Source: Litorilinea aerophila (GTDB lineage: Bacteria; Chloroflexota; Anaerolineae; Caldilineales; Caldilineaceae). Taken from it: 64,000 bases of DNA. Position 1 is the stretch's first letter. The number at the start of each line of letters is the position of its first letter. A model generated the notes under the pieces. It did not search any database. It had not been told where the DNA came from and saw only the letters and a program-made list of their open reading frames with translations. The translations under genes and the position numbers were made by a program. The stretch covers positions 62,001 through 126,000 of the forward strand of contig NZ_VIGC02000010.1 of NCBI RefSeq assembly GCF_006569185.2. The letters run 5' to 3'. Shown here in pieces: positions 55,298 to 64,000 of this stretch.

Positions 55298-56542
55298 ATG
55301 AACGCCTACGTCGCCCTCTTGCGCCACAACACCAACTATCGCTTTCTCTGGCTGGCCCGGGTGATTAGCAACCTGGGCGATTGGTTCAATCTGCTGGCCT
55401 CGGCCGCCCTGATTACGGCCCTCAGCGATGCAGGAACCGCCATCAGCTACCTGTTCCTGGCCCGTTTCCTGCCCGTCTTTTTCATGAGCCCGGTGGCCGG
55501 TGTGTTGGCCGACCGCTACGATCGACGCCTGTTGATGATCCTGGCGGATCTGCTGCGGGCCGTCACCGTCCTGGGCTTCCTGTTCATCCGCAGCCCGGAC
55601 CAGCTCTGGCTGCTCTACCTGTTGACCACGGTGCAGTTTGTGCTCAGCTCCCTCTACACGCCGGCCCATTCGGCCCTGTTGCCCAACATCGTGGCGCCGG
55701 ACGAGCTGGTCACCGCCAACGCGCTGGACAGCTTCACCTGGAGCAGTATGCTGGCCATTGGTTCCCTGTTGGGTGGGCTGGCGGCCGCCTTTTTGGGCGT
55801 ACAGGCCGCCTTCGTTTTGGACGCCCTGACCTTCCTGCTGTCGGCCTGGTTCGTGGCCAGGATGACGCGGATGCCTGTCTCCCGGGAGGTTGAAGCAGGC
55901 CGGGCTGGCTACCGGGATTTCTGGGATGGCCTGGGCTATCTGCGGGTACGGCCGTTCATCCTGGGGCTGAGCCTGGTCAAGGCGGCTGGCGCCCTGGTCT
56001 GGGGGGCGATCAATGTGTTGGAGCTGCCCCTGGCCCACGAGCTCTTTCCCCTGGCAGGGGATGGCGCGCTGACCCTGGGGCTCATCTACGCGGTGACAGG
56101 GATTGGCACAGGTGTGGGGCCCCTGGTGCTCCGGGCCTGGCTGGGCGATAGCCAACGGGCGGGGCTGTGGGCCATCAGCATGAGCTTCGGCCTGCTGACC
56201 CTGGGCGTCCTGGGCATTGGCCTGGCGCCTTCCCTGGGCTGGGTGCTGGGGGCTACCTTGCTGCGGGCTTTGGGCAGCGGAGCCTTGTGGGTCTTTTCCA
56301 GCGCCCTGTTACAATATCTGGTGGAAGATCGCTTCCGGGGGCGTGTCTTCGCCTTTGAATTCGCCGTCCTGACCCTGACCCAGTCCATCTCGACCCTGTG
56401 GGCCGGTTATGCCCAGGATCGCCTGGGGCTGTCGGTGCAGGCCGTCTTCCAGGTGATGGCCGGGTTGGCTGCGTTGCTGGGAGGTGGCTGGTTGCTCTTC
56501 CAGTGGCGGCGCGCCCCTCAGACCTCGGGCAGAAGCGCTTAG
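55298..56542 (+). CDS. MFS transporter (MFS_3/EntS-like exporter)
   Basis: A 414-residue protein with about twelve hydrophobic segments. The loop between helices 2 and 3, GVLADRYDRRLLMILADLLRA, is the MFS motif GxxxDRxxRR. Overall similarity is to the MFS_3 group that includes the enterobactin exporter EntS and macrolide pumps, so export of a small molecule is likely. ATG at 55298 preferred over GTG at 55289; neither has a strong ribosome site. It converges with nothing and is followed by an 85-bp tandem repeat array. Confidence 0.92.
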   Translation: MNAYVALLRHNTNYRFLWLARVISNLGDWFNLLASAALITALSDAGTAISYLFLARFLPVFFMSPVAGVLADRYDRRLLMILADLLRAVTVLGFLFIRSPDQLWLLYLLTTVQFVLSSLYTPAHSALLPNIVAPDELVTANALDSFTWSSMLAIGSLLGGLAAAFLGVQAAFVLDALTFLLSAWFVARMTRMPVSREVEAGRAGYRDFWDGLGYLRVRPFILGLSLVKAAGALVWGAINVLELPLAHELFPLAGDGALTLGLIYAVTGIGTGVGPLVLRAWLGDSQRAGLWAISMSFGLLTLGVLGIGLAPSLGWVLGATLLRALGSGALWVFSSALLQYLVEDRFRGRVFAFEFAVLTLTQSISTLWAGYAQDRLGLSVQAVFQVMAGLAALLGGGWLLFQWRRAPQTSGRSA

Positions 56543-56560
56543 CCTGCGTCCGTCACCGTC

Positions 56561-56760
56561 GGTCCGGTCTCCTGGCCGGACGTGGATGCCCGGGGCCTGC
56601 GCTGCTGTCACGCAAGGATGCGTGACCTGCGTGTGATGTATCGTAGGTCCGGTCTCCTGGCCGGACGTGGATGCCTGGGGCCTGCGCCGCTGTCACGCAA
56701 GGATGCGTGACCTGCGCGTGATGTATCGTAGGTCCGGTCTCCTGGCCGGACAGGGGTGCC
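56561..56760. repeat. 85-bp tandem repeats (two full copies, one partial)
   Basis: Units begin ggtccggtctcctggccgga at 56561, 56646 and 56731, exactly 85 bp apart. Each contains two hairpins: tccgg...ccgga, and gtcacgca-agga-tgcgtgac. A related unit is at 3100-3178. Short open frames through the array are not genes. Confidence 0.85.
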
Positions 56761-56887
56761 TGGGACCTGCACATGCCGACCCAAATGGGACCGCATCACA
56801 TCGGAGGATGCTCCCTCCGCCAATGGCAATCGTCAAGGACTGAGTTTGTTCGGAATGAGTTTCGTCGGAAAAAGAGAGGTCGTGTCT

Positions 56888-58639
56888 GTGTTTTGTCTGC
56901 TGCATCGGATGCGTGCGAAAGTCGTCGGGCTGGTGAGTTTGGGGTGGGCACTCCTGTTGGCGGCAGGACTCCTGGTCGGTTGTGGCGACTTGGGCAATTC
57001 CTCACCCGCCAACGGCGCTTCCTCGGCCACATCGCCCGTGGTGGCGACGAATGGCGCCAATTCAAGCGCGGCCCCACCCGCCCCAACTGTCTCCGCCACG
57101 CTGTCCATCTCTCGCCTGCGGGTCACCCAACTACTCAGCGACACCCTGGTGGTGGCCATGAGCGAAGATGCCATCTCCCTGGATCCGGCCCGGGCCACCG
57201 GGCGCACAGCCGCCCTGATTCACAAGGCCACCTACCAGACCCTGGTCACGTGGTCCGGCAGTCCATCCGACCCGCCTACGCGCCTCCTGGCCGAATCCTG
57301 GGAAGTCTCCCCGGACGGCTTGACATACACCTTCCAGCTGGATGCCCGGGCCACCTTCGCCAGTGGCAATCCCGTCACGGGGGCGGATGTGGTCTTCTCC
57401 TTCAACCGCCTGCGGAATGGGGATGGAGTTCCCGCGGCCCTGGCGGCCAACCTGGCCGAGGTGACGACGCCAGACCCGGCCACCGTGGTGTTGACCCTGG
57501 CGGCACCTGATCCGGACTTCCTCTTTAAACTGGCCGCCGCCCCATTCAGCGTTTTGGATCGGGCCACCATCCTCGCCCAGGTGGGGGGCACGGTGGATGG
57601 CCAGGCCAGTCAGATTGCCGCCTGGCTGAACAGCCATTCCGCCGGCAGTGGTCCATACCAGCTGGAGCGGTGGACCCCCGGCATCGGCGCGGTGTTGGTG
57701 CGCAATGAGGCCTACTGGAGAGACTCTCCGGCCCTGTCCCGCGTCGTCATCCGGCATGTGCCCTATGCCGCGGCCCAGGCCCTCCAGCTGGCTGCCGGGG
57801 ATGTGGATCTGGCCCTGGATCTGCGGGCGGATCAGGTGGAGCCCGTGCGCAACAACCCGGACGTCTCCATCCTCACCGGCGTGGGGCAGGGGACGCTCTT
57901 GCTGGCTGCCAGCACGGATCCAGAACTGGCCGGTCCCCTGGCAGATCCGGCGGTGGTCCGGGCCATGCGCCACGGCGTGGACTACGCCGGCATCCGGCAG
58001 CTGGTGGGGACGCGCTCCGTGCCCATGGTCTCCATCCTGCCCGTGGGCCATCCGGACGCCCTGGGGGTGGACCAGGCCCCCATCTACGATCCAGAGCTGG
58101 CCCGCAACATCCTGCTGGAGGCGGGCTACCAGGAGCCCATCAGCGCCACCCTGAGCTACCCCGACGTGACCCTGGCCGGCGTCCCTTTTGGAGCGGTGGC
58201 CCGCAAGGTGCAGAGCGATCTTAACACGGCGGGCTTTCGGCTGAGCCTTTCGCCCCAGCCGGTGCCGGCTGCCTTTTCGGCCTGGTACAGCGGCCAGGTC
58301 ACTCTGGGGCTCTGGTACTGGCGGCCGGCCTACGGCGCCCCTTCGGCCTACCTGGCCTTCCTGCCCGGCGGCACCATGGCCCGCGCCCTGCACTGGACCG
58401 ACGAGACGGCCGACGAAACCATTCTGACGATTCGAGATGGGCTCCTCCAGAGTACCGAGGGGGCAGCGCGACGGGAGGCATGGGCGTCGGCCCAGCGGTA
58501 TCTGCTGGAGCAGGGGCCCTACGTGCCGCTGGTTCAGCCCGGCGTGCAGATCGGGCTCAACAGCCAGGTGCAGGGGATCCGCTATCACCCCCAGTGGTGG
58601 GTGGATGTGGCCGCGGCGGCCAAGCCCGGGCCCCAGTGA
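56888..58639 (+). CDS. Peptide ABC transporter substrate-binding lipoprotein (SBP family 5)
   Basis: A ~583-residue exported protein. The lipoprotein signal WALLLAAGLLVGC is followed by a Ser/Ala/Asn-rich linker. The family 5 oligopeptide-binding domain begins LVVAMSEDAISLDPARATG and continues with LAESWEVSPDGLTYTFQLD and GADVVFSFNRL. No permease or ATPase gene adjoins it. The start is uncertain: GTG 56888 has GAGAGG 8 bp ahead, while ATG 56909 gives an ideal 25-residue signal. A longer open frame begins at 56756 inside repeat sequence. The fold is the same as the C-terminus of the 1163-residue regulator, but here with an export signal. Confidence 0.9.
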   Translation: MFCLLHRMRAKVVGLVSLGWALLLAAGLLVGCGDLGNSSPANGASSATSPVVATNGANSSAAPPAPTVSATLSISRLRVTQLLSDTLVVAMSEDAISLDPARATGRTAALIHKATYQTLVTWSGSPSDPPTRLLAESWEVSPDGLTYTFQLDARATFASGNPVTGADVVFSFNRLRNGDGVPAALAANLAEVTTPDPATVVLTLAAPDPDFLFKLAAAPFSVLDRATILAQVGGTVDGQASQIAAWLNSHSAGSGPYQLERWTPGIGAVLVRNEAYWRDSPALSRVVIRHVPYAAAQALQLAAGDVDLALDLRADQVEPVRNNPDVSILTGVGQGTLLLAASTDPELAGPLADPAVVRAMRHGVDYAGIRQLVGTRSVPMVSILPVGHPDALGVDQAPIYDPELARNILLEAGYQEPISATLSYPDVTLAGVPFGAVARKVQSDLNTAGFRLSLSPQPVPAAFSAWYSGQVTLGLWYWRPAYGAPSAYLAFLPGGTMARALHWTDETADETILTIRDGLLQSTEGAARREAWASAQRYLLEQGPYVPLVQPGVQIGLNSQVQGIRYHPQWWVDVAAAAKPGPQ

Positions 58640-58935
58640 AGCCCGGCCCACCGTTTTGTCAACCCGAAGCCACTGCGAGAACGCCGTGGAATTTTGGGTT
58701 CATTTGTGACTCTACTGCAGAAAGGTCAAATTTGGACGCTGGCCCACGCAGATGAACGCTGATTTGGGTGATTCTCTCCTGCGTTTCTTTGCGCCCTTGC
58801 GTTCAAAAATGCCCTTTTGGCAGGGGAGCCATTCCATGTAAACCATGCCGTGAGCAGCACGCACTGGGCATTATCTTCATCTTCGTCCCCGTATTCGTCC
58901 CGGCCATCAGGGCCGCGACTGGAAAGGAGCTCCCC
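58640..58935. other. Gap with repeat fragments
   Basis: Nearly 300 bp without a gene. It contains tctactgcagaaa (58711-58723), also found at 51340, and cgcagatgaacgctgat, a common intergenic repeat motif. Confidence 0.45.
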
Positions 58936-59757
58936 ATGACCGCGCGTCTTTCGGTTTCCACCTGGAGCCTGCATCGGACATTGGGCCGGCCTACGCCCTA
59001 CGGCCCGGGCGATGCAGGGCCCCGGCCCATTTTGTCCGATGGCCGTTCCCTGGCCCTGTTGGAATTGCCAGCTCGCCTGGCGGAATTCGGCATCCACACC
59101 CTGGAGATCTGCCACTTTCATCTGCCCAGCCTGGAGCCGGCCTATCTGGACCGGCTGCGTCAGGCGCTGGAAGCCGCTGAGATTGAGCTCTTCTCCCTGC
59201 TCATCGACGCCGGCGACCTGAGCGATCCCATCTGCCAGGAGCAACACATGGCCTGGATGGCCGGCTGGATCGATGTGGCGAGTCGGCTGGGGGCCCGCTG
59301 TGCCCGGGTGAGCGCTGGCAAGGCCGCCCCCAGCCCCGAAACCCTGGAGTTGAGCCGGCAGGCGTTGCAGCGGCTGGCCCTCTATGCCCGCTCTCGCCAG
59401 ATCCGCCTCATGACCGAGAATTGGCATGCCCTGCTCTCCACCCCGACCGCCGTGCTCCATCTGTTGGAAGCCCTGGATGGGGAGCTCGGGCTCTGTCTGG
59501 ATTTTGGCAACTGGCGCGGCGACCACAAGTACGCCGATCTGGCGGCCATTGCGCCCCGGGCAGAATCCTGTCACGCCAAATGCCACTTTTCCGGACCCGG
59601 GGAAATGGACCGGGAAGATTTCGTGCGCTGCCTGGACATCACCCGGGCCGCGGGTTTCCAGGGGCCATACACCCTCATCTACGATGGGCCGGACGATGAC
59701 GAATGGGCCGGGCTGGAACAGGAGCGCGCTGTCGTCGCGCCGTATCTCACGGCCTGA
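58936..59757 (+). CDS. Sugar phosphate isomerase/epimerase (AP_endonuc_2 TIM barrel)
   Basis: A 273-residue TIM-barrel protein of the xylose isomerase-like family. Conserved features are STWSLH near the start, IHTLEICHFHLPS, the metal-ligand glutamate in RLMTENWHALL, LCLDFGNW and ESCHAKCHF. It interconverts sugars or inositol derivatives, with a divalent metal held by Glu/Asp/His. The start at 58936 has GGAAAGGAG ahead; the frame is open further upstream through repeat sequence. With the aldolase-type gene 370 bp downstream it probably serves sugar or sugar-acid breakdown. Confidence 0.88.
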   Translation: MTARLSVSTWSLHRTLGRPTPYGPGDAGPRPILSDGRSLALLELPARLAEFGIHTLEICHFHLPSLEPAYLDRLRQALEAAEIELFSLLIDAGDLSDPICQEQHMAWMAGWIDVASRLGARCARVSAGKAAPSPETLELSRQALQRLALYARSRQIRLMTENWHALLSTPTAVLHLLEALDGELGLCLDFGNWRGDHKYADLAAIAPRAESCHAKCHFSGPGEMDREDFVRCLDITRAAGFQGPYTLIYDGPDDDEWAGLEQERAVVAPYLTA

Positions 59758-59796
59758 TGGAAAGCGACGGGGTCCGCGCCAAGGGCATCCATTCCC

Positions 59797-60080
59797 ATAG
59801 GGGCGGGGCTTGCCCCGCCTGGTGACGCCAGGACCTGGGGATGCGTTCCCGGAGAGCCGGCCACCCATGGCGGGCCGGAGACCCGCCCTACGTTCCTGTT
59901 GCACCCAATCCGCGCGGAAGGCCGCCTGTCGTAGATGCGGTCTCTGGCCGCACGGTTTTGCCACACCCAGGCGGGTGAAGGCATGGCGACGGCCGCGCGG
60001 ACCGGTAGGGGCAAATCATGATTCGTCCTTGCGACGGGGCACCCGTTCCCGAGGGGCGGGGCTTGCCCCGCCCGGTGATG
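59797..60080. repeat. Palindromic intergenic repeats
   Basis: The palindrome ggcggggcttgccccgcc occurs near 59802-59819 and again near 60055-60072, both followed by a ggtgatg-like tail. Between them are further dyads (gcgggccggagacccgcc). The 370-bp gap holds no gene apart from the ribosome site of the next one. Confidence 0.7.
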
Positions 60081-60126
60081 TTATTTGAAAAAAGTAATAG
60101 AAGGTAGAAAGCAGAGGGACAGAACC

Positions 60127-61014
60127 ATGCCACAACTGACCGGTATCATTCCGCCCATGGTGACGCCGTTTCGGCCCGATGAAGCGGTGGACGAGGAGGC
60201 CCTCCGGGCGGACGTCAACTATCTGGTGGAGCAGGCCCATGTCCACGGCCTGGTGGTGGGCGGCAGCACCGGCGAGGGCCATACCCTCTCCACGGACGAA
60301 CTGCGGACGGTTGTCGGGACGGCTGTGGAGGCCGCGGCAGGACGAGTGCCGGTTATCGCCGGCGTCATCGTGGACAGCACCCGCCAGGCGGTGGAACGGG
60401 CCCGGGCCCTGGCTGACCTGGGCGCGGTCGCCCTCCAGGTGACCCCGGTGCACTACCTCTTCCCACCCGACGACGACGGCATGTTGCGCCACTTCAGCGC
60501 CATTGCCGACGCCAGCGGCCTGCCCGTCCTCATCTACAATGTGGTCCCGTGGTCCTACTGCTCCCCCGCCCTGCTGACCCGGATCATCACCGAGGTGGAT
60601 GGCGTCATCGGCGTGAAGCAGAGCGCGGGGGATATGAAGCTGCTGGCCGACCTCCTCCTCTTGCTGGATGGGCGGGGGCTGGTCCACTCGGCCGTGGATG
60701 CCCTGCTCTACCCCTCGTTCATGCTGGGGGCGGACGGCGCCATCGCCGCGCTGCTCACCGCGGCACCCACCCTGTGCGTGCAGCTCTGGGATGCAGTGCG
60801 CCAGGGGGACCATGCCACCGCTCTGGATCTGCACCGCAGGCTGCTGACCGTGTGGAATGCCCTGGAAGGCCCCAACCTGCCGGCCAACGTCAAGACAGCC
60901 ATGGCGCTCCAGGGGCGGGACGGCGGCGCGGTGCGGGCGCCCATGGCGGCCAGCTCCCCGTCCCAGACGGAGGCGATCCGCCGTGCCCTGACAGCCGCCG
61001 GGCTGATCGGCTGA
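60127..61014 (+). CDS. DapA/dihydrodipicolinate synthase family protein
   Basis: A 295-residue class I aldolase-type TIM barrel. The Schiff-base lysine is Lys164 in VIGVKQSAGD and the catalytic Tyr137 is in VLIYNVVPW; the GGSTGEGHTL substrate loop is at 45-54. In the family these act as dihydrodipicolinate synthase, N-acetylneuraminate lyase or sugar-acid dehydratase/aldolase. The loop is not decisive, and the neighbourhood (isomerase/epimerase) favours catabolism. The start at 60127 has AGAGGGA ahead. Confidence 0.88.
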   Translation: MPQLTGIIPPMVTPFRPDEAVDEEALRADVNYLVEQAHVHGLVVGGSTGEGHTLSTDELRTVVGTAVEAAAGRVPVIAGVIVDSTRQAVERARALADLGAVALQVTPVHYLFPPDDDGMLRHFSAIADASGLPVLIYNVVPWSYCSPALLTRIITEVDGVIGVKQSAGDMKLLADLLLLLDGRGLVHSAVDALLYPSFMLGADGAIAALLTAAPTLCVQLWDAVRQGDHATALDLHRRLLTVWNALEGPNLPANVKTAMALQGRDGGAVRAPMAASSPSQTEAIRRALTAAGLIG

Positions 61015-61049
61015 CGGTGGCCGGTTTCCAGGCACCCTGCTGAACCATC

Positions 61050-62264
61050 ATGGCACGCCGTTCTGAGTGGACCTGGGCCGCAGCCCTCTTCGCTGCGGCC
61101 TTTGCCCTCTACTGGGGGACGGCCCTGCTGGCGGGCAGCACCCATTCCCCCGACGTGGCCTATTTCGACCATCTGGCCGCAGCCTTCCTGGAGGGCCGTC
61201 TCTACCTGCCCCATCCTCCTGCCGTCCACGATCTCACGCCCTACCAGGGGCGGTGGTATGTGCCTTTCCCGCCCCTGCCCGCGCTCTTGCTGTTGCCGTG
61301 GGTGGCCTGGCGGGGGGTGGCCGGCACCAGCACCGTCCTATTTTCGTCTCTGATGGGTGCGGCCAACGTGGCGCTGGTCTACCTGCTGTTGACCGGCCTG
61401 TCCGCCCGGGGATGGAGCCGGCTGGGGCTGAGGGACAACCTGTGGCTCACGGTGCTCTTCGGCCTGGGCAGCGTCCACTGGTACATGGCGCCCATCGGCT
61501 CCGTCTGGTTCGTGGCCCAGATTTGCACTGTGACCTTCGTGGCCCTGGCCGTGTGGCTGGCCGTGACCACCAACTCCCCCTGGGCGGCCGGCACGGCCCT
61601 GGCCATGGCCATGCTCGCCCGGCCCAACGTGGCCTTCACCTGGGTGCTGTTGGTGGGCATCGCCGCCCAACAGCTGGGCGAGGGTTGGCGTACTCGTCCG
61701 GGCGTGGGTCGCCTGGTGGGGTGGGGGGTGGCGGCCGGGCTGCCCATGGCCATCGCGGTGGGCGGCCTGTTGGGGTACAATCTGGCCCGGTTTGGTTCCC
61801 CGTGGGATTTCGGCTACGCCACGGAAAACGTGGCCGAGCGGCTGGCGCCGGATCTGCACACCTACGGCCAGTTCAACCTGCGCTACCTGGGGCGCAACTT
61901 TTGGGCCATGTGGCTGGCCCTGCCCGAGTGGAGCTGGCGTCACAACCTGCCCCTGCCCAATCCCGAAGGCATGAGCCTCCTGTTGACGACCCCGGCCCTG
62001 GTCTACCTGGCGCGGGCACGCTCCCGGACGCCGCTGGTGCTGGGGGCGTGGGGCGCCTTCCTGTTGCTGATGGTGCCCCTGCTCCTCTACTACAACACGG
62101 GTTGGTACCAGTTCGGCTACCGCTTCAGCCTGGATTTCATGGTGCCGGTGATGGTCCTGCTGGCTGTGGCCGCCGGTGAGCGGGTTTCGCCGTGGATGCG
62201 CGGCCTGATCCTGGCCGGCGTGCTGGTCAACCTGGCCGGCGTGCTCTGGTGGTTTTTCCGCTAG
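61050..62264 (+). CDS. Polytopic membrane protein, GT-C glycosyltransferase-like
   Basis: A 404-residue protein with about nine hydrophobic segments. After the first helix, a periplasmic-side loop contains STHSPDVAYFDHLAAAFLEGRLYL and PYQGRWYVPFPPLPALLLLPW. This acidic-loop arrangement resembles GT-C transferases that use lipid-linked sugars. Assignment is by topology and these phrases only. It begins 35 bp after the aldolase gene and its stop codon overlaps that of the convergent ClC gene by 4 bp. Confidence 0.7.
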   Translation: MARRSEWTWAAALFAAAFALYWGTALLAGSTHSPDVAYFDHLAAAFLEGRLYLPHPPAVHDLTPYQGRWYVPFPPLPALLLLPWVAWRGVAGTSTVLFSSLMGAANVALVYLLLTGLSARGWSRLGLRDNLWLTVLFGLGSVHWYMAPIGSVWFVAQICTVTFVALAVWLAVTTNSPWAAGTALAMAMLARPNVAFTWVLLVGIAAQQLGEGWRTRPGVGRLVGWGVAAGLPMAIAVGGLLGYNLARFGSPWDFGYATENVAERLAPDLHTYGQFNLRYLGRNFWAMWLALPEWSWRHNLPLPNPEGMSLLLTTPALVYLARARSRTPLVLGAWGAFLLLMVPLLLYYNTGWYQFGYRFSLDFMVPVMVLLAVAAGERVSPWMRGLILAGVLVNLAGVLWWFFR

Positions 62265-64000
62265 GGGACCGGCTGGGCGGATGGTGCCTTCTTCTGCAGG
62301 CACTGGCGCAGGGCCTCCGCGTCGCTGCTGCGGGTGAAGGCGGTGATGCGGTCTCCGGGCTGGAAGACGTTGTGGCCGTGGGGGATGAGCATCTTTCCCT
62401 GGCGGCGGATGGAGACCAGGATGCACTCCCGGGGCAGGCTGGCCGCCACCTCCTGGACCGTCTTGCCCACCACCGGGCTGTCGGCGTCCAGGGTGATGTC
62501 CACGAACTCGGTGCCGTCGATGTTGCGCAGCTGCATCCGTTTGGCCCGATGCTGGAGCTCGGCCCGGCGGGCCAGGGCCAGGTTGTAGGCCCGGATGATG
62601 TCCGACCGGCGGATCAGCCCCACCAGCCGGTCCGGATCGCGGGGATCCACCACGGGCAGGCGGCCCAGGCCCCGGGTGCCCATGCGGGCCAGGGCTTCGC
62701 CGATGCTCTCGTCCGGCGTGGCCACCAACAACTGGGCCCGGGGTACGCCGATCTCGGCCACGGTGGTGCGGCGGGGACGGTTGTCGGCAATGGCCTGCTC
62801 CAGGTCGGTGATGGTGACGATGCCCCACAGCTTCCCGTTCTCGTCCAATACCGGGTAGCCATGGTTGCGGGTGCGGCTGAACATGTCCGACAGCTCGGTC
62901 AGGGTCATGTCCTTGGGCACGGTGTTCACCTCCTGGCTCATCACCTCGCCCACCGTCACGTTCTGGAGGATGTCTACATCGCGTCCCCGCTGCAGGCTGA
63001 TTCCCCGCAGCTTCAGCTTGAGGGTGTAGATGGACTCGCTGAAGAGGTGCTCGGCCAGGAGGGTGGCCAGCACGGTGGTCATCATCAGGGGGAAGATGAG
63101 TTTGTAGTCCCCCGACATTTCAAAGACGATGAGGACGGCCGTGATGGGCGCCCGGGCCGCGGCCGCGAAAACGGCCGCCATGCCCACGATGGCGTAGGCG
63201 CCGGGGTTGGCTGCCACCTGGGGCCAGAGGCTGTTGGCCGTGTTGCCCACCATGCCGCCCAGGATGGCCCCCATGAAGAGGCTGGGCGCGAAGACGCCGC
63301 CGGAGTTGCCCGAGCCCAGGGTCCAGCAAGTGGCCAGGAGCTTGAGCACCAGCAGGGCCGCCAGCAGCCCCAGGCTCATGTTAAAGTTCTCGGCGATGGT
63401 CTCCCCGATGAGCTCCAGGCCAGGGCCCAGAACCTGGCGGCCCGGCAAGAGCAGCGCGGTCAGCCCGGTGAGCGCCAGCCCCACCGAAGTCTTCACCGGC
63501 AAGGGGGCCTGCCATCGGTCGAAGAACGCCTCGGTCCGATACAGCAGGCGGATGAAGGCCACCGCCACCAGGGCCGCCAGGATGCCCAACAGGACGTAGA
63601 TGGGCAGTTCCAGGACGTGGTTCATGGGGTAGGCGGGGACCAGGAAGGCCGGCCGGTCGCCCAGGAAGTGTCGGCTGATGATGCCGGCGGACACGGCGCT
63701 GATCACCACCGCGCCGAAGTAGTGAACGGTGAAGCTGCCCAGGATGACTTCCATGGCAAAGATGGTGCCGGCGATGGGCGCGTTGAAGGTGGCCGCGATG
63801 CCCGCCGCGGAGCCACAGGCCACCAGGGTACGGACCCGGTCGTCGGAGAAGCGCAGGAGCTGGCCCACCGTGGAGCCCAGGGCCGCGCCCACCTGCACGA
63901 TGGGGCCCTCCCGGCCGGCGGAACCGCCTGCACCGATGGTCAGGGACGAAGCCAGCACCTTCACAATCGCGACTGGAGGGCGGATACGTCCACCCCGCAT
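62261..64000 (-). CDS. ClC chloride channel with CBS pair and TrkA-C domain (5' end outside window)
   Basis: 579 residues are visible; the N-terminus lies beyond position 64000. The ClC selectivity motif GREGP is in GSAGREGPIVQVGAALG, with GSGNSGGVFAPSLFMGAI further on. Two cytoplasmic CBS domains follow (VMSQEVNTVPKDMTLTEL; LLVATPDESIGEALARMG), and a C-terminal TrkA_C/RCK-C domain (SPVVGKTVQEVAASLPREC). It conducts chloride or exchanges it for protons; the CBS and RCK-C domains suggest nucleotide or ligand gating. It converges on the preceding gene with a 4-bp stop-codon overlap. Confidence 0.94.
   Translation of the reverse strand: MRGGRIRPPVAIVKVLASSLTIGAGGSAGREGPIVQVGAALGSTVGQLLRFSDDRVRTLVACGSAAGIAATFNAPIAGTIFAMEVILGSFTVHYFGAVVISAVSAGIISRHFLGDRPAFLVPAYPMNHVLELPIYVLLGILAALVAVAFIRLLYRTEAFFDRWQAPLPVKTSVGLALTGLTALLLPGRQVLGPGLELIGETIAENFNMSLGLLAALLVLKLLATCWTLGSGNSGGVFAPSLFMGAILGGMVGNTANSLWPQVAANPGAYAIVGMAAVFAAAARAPITAVLIVFEMSGDYKLIFPLMMTTVLATLLAEHLFSESIYTLKLKLRGISLQRGRDVDILQNVTVGEVMSQEVNTVPKDMTLTELSDMFSRTRNHGYPVLDENGKLWGIVTITDLEQAIADNRPRRTTVAEIGVPRAQLLVATPDESIGEALARMGTRGLGRLPVVDPRDPDRLVGLIRRSDIIRAYNLALARRAELQHRAKRMQLRNIDGTEFVDITLDADSPVVGKTVQEVAASLPRECILVSIRRQGKMLIPHGHNVFQPGDRITAFTRSSDAEALRQCLQKKAPSAQPVP

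Overview
The window is GC-rich bacterial chromosome, most likely from the phylum Chloroflexota (an Anaerolineae/Caldilineae-type organism). This is an inference from gene content: the paired radical-SAM/DUF2344 genes, a very large secreted protease with CARDB repeats, a NEW3-domain protein coupled to an ABC exporter, a secreted FG-GAP protein ending in a short aliphatic-Leu-Pro-basic tail, and many trehalose/maltose-type sugar transport genes. No rRNA or tRNA gene was recognised.

1-7.6 kb is core genome: a B12-binding radical-SAM protein and its DUF2344 partner, a 1.3 kb non-coding stretch with strong RNA-like hairpins and a near-consensus promoter, acyl carrier protein, a MobA-like nucleotidyltransferase, then lexA, a MazG-like pyrophosphohydrolase and recO on the minus strand. 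The lexA promoter is readable, with three operator-like palindromes. 7.7-19.1 kb holds a 2535-residue subtilisin-like protease with 15 CARDB repeats, divergent from a NEW3-protein/ABC-ATPase/permease operon. 19.5-24.4 kb carries a polyol-type zinc dehydrogenase and a convergent pair of signalling genes, a hybrid histidine kinase and an unusual HTH/ATPase-like/receiver protein. 24.8-30.4 kb is a five-gene operon: sugar-binding lipoprotein, two permeases, NAD-dependent epimerase and Gfo/Idh/MocA oxidoreductase. 30.9-35.5 kb holds aconitase and an oligoendopeptidase F-type metallopeptidase.

35.7-48.8 kb is an accessory island, visibly less GC-rich in parts. It looks like a decayed chromosomal integron. 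An IntI-type tyrosine recombinase (47.6-48.6 kb, plus strand) retains all six catalytic residues and the IntI-specific insertion. To its left are five attC-like folded sites that all share one polarity, so the cassettes read on the minus strand away from intI. The cassette genes are a DUF4160/DUF2442 pair, an O-methyltransferase and a frameshifted abortive-infection gene. A complete IS5-family element (terminal repeats plus 8-bp target duplication) has jumped between the methyltransferase and its attC. A LexA-box-like palindrome lies 71 bp upstream of intI. The island also carries a remarkable 1163-residue fusion of an XRE HTH, an AAA/STAND ATPase, helical repeats and an oligopeptide-binding-protein fold, plus DUF4242, FG-GAP and OsmC proteins.

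48.8-64 kb returns to GC-rich catabolic and envelope genes: a D-2-hydroxyacid dehydrogenase with two Cys-type sulfatases, a LysM protein, a cytochrome c lipoprotein, an MFS exporter, a peptide-binding lipoprotein, a sugar isomerase/epimerase, a DapA-family aldolase, a GT-C-like membrane protein and a ClC channel that runs off the window. Intergenic regions throughout carry palindromic dispersed or tandem repeats (85-bp and 165-bp periods among them).
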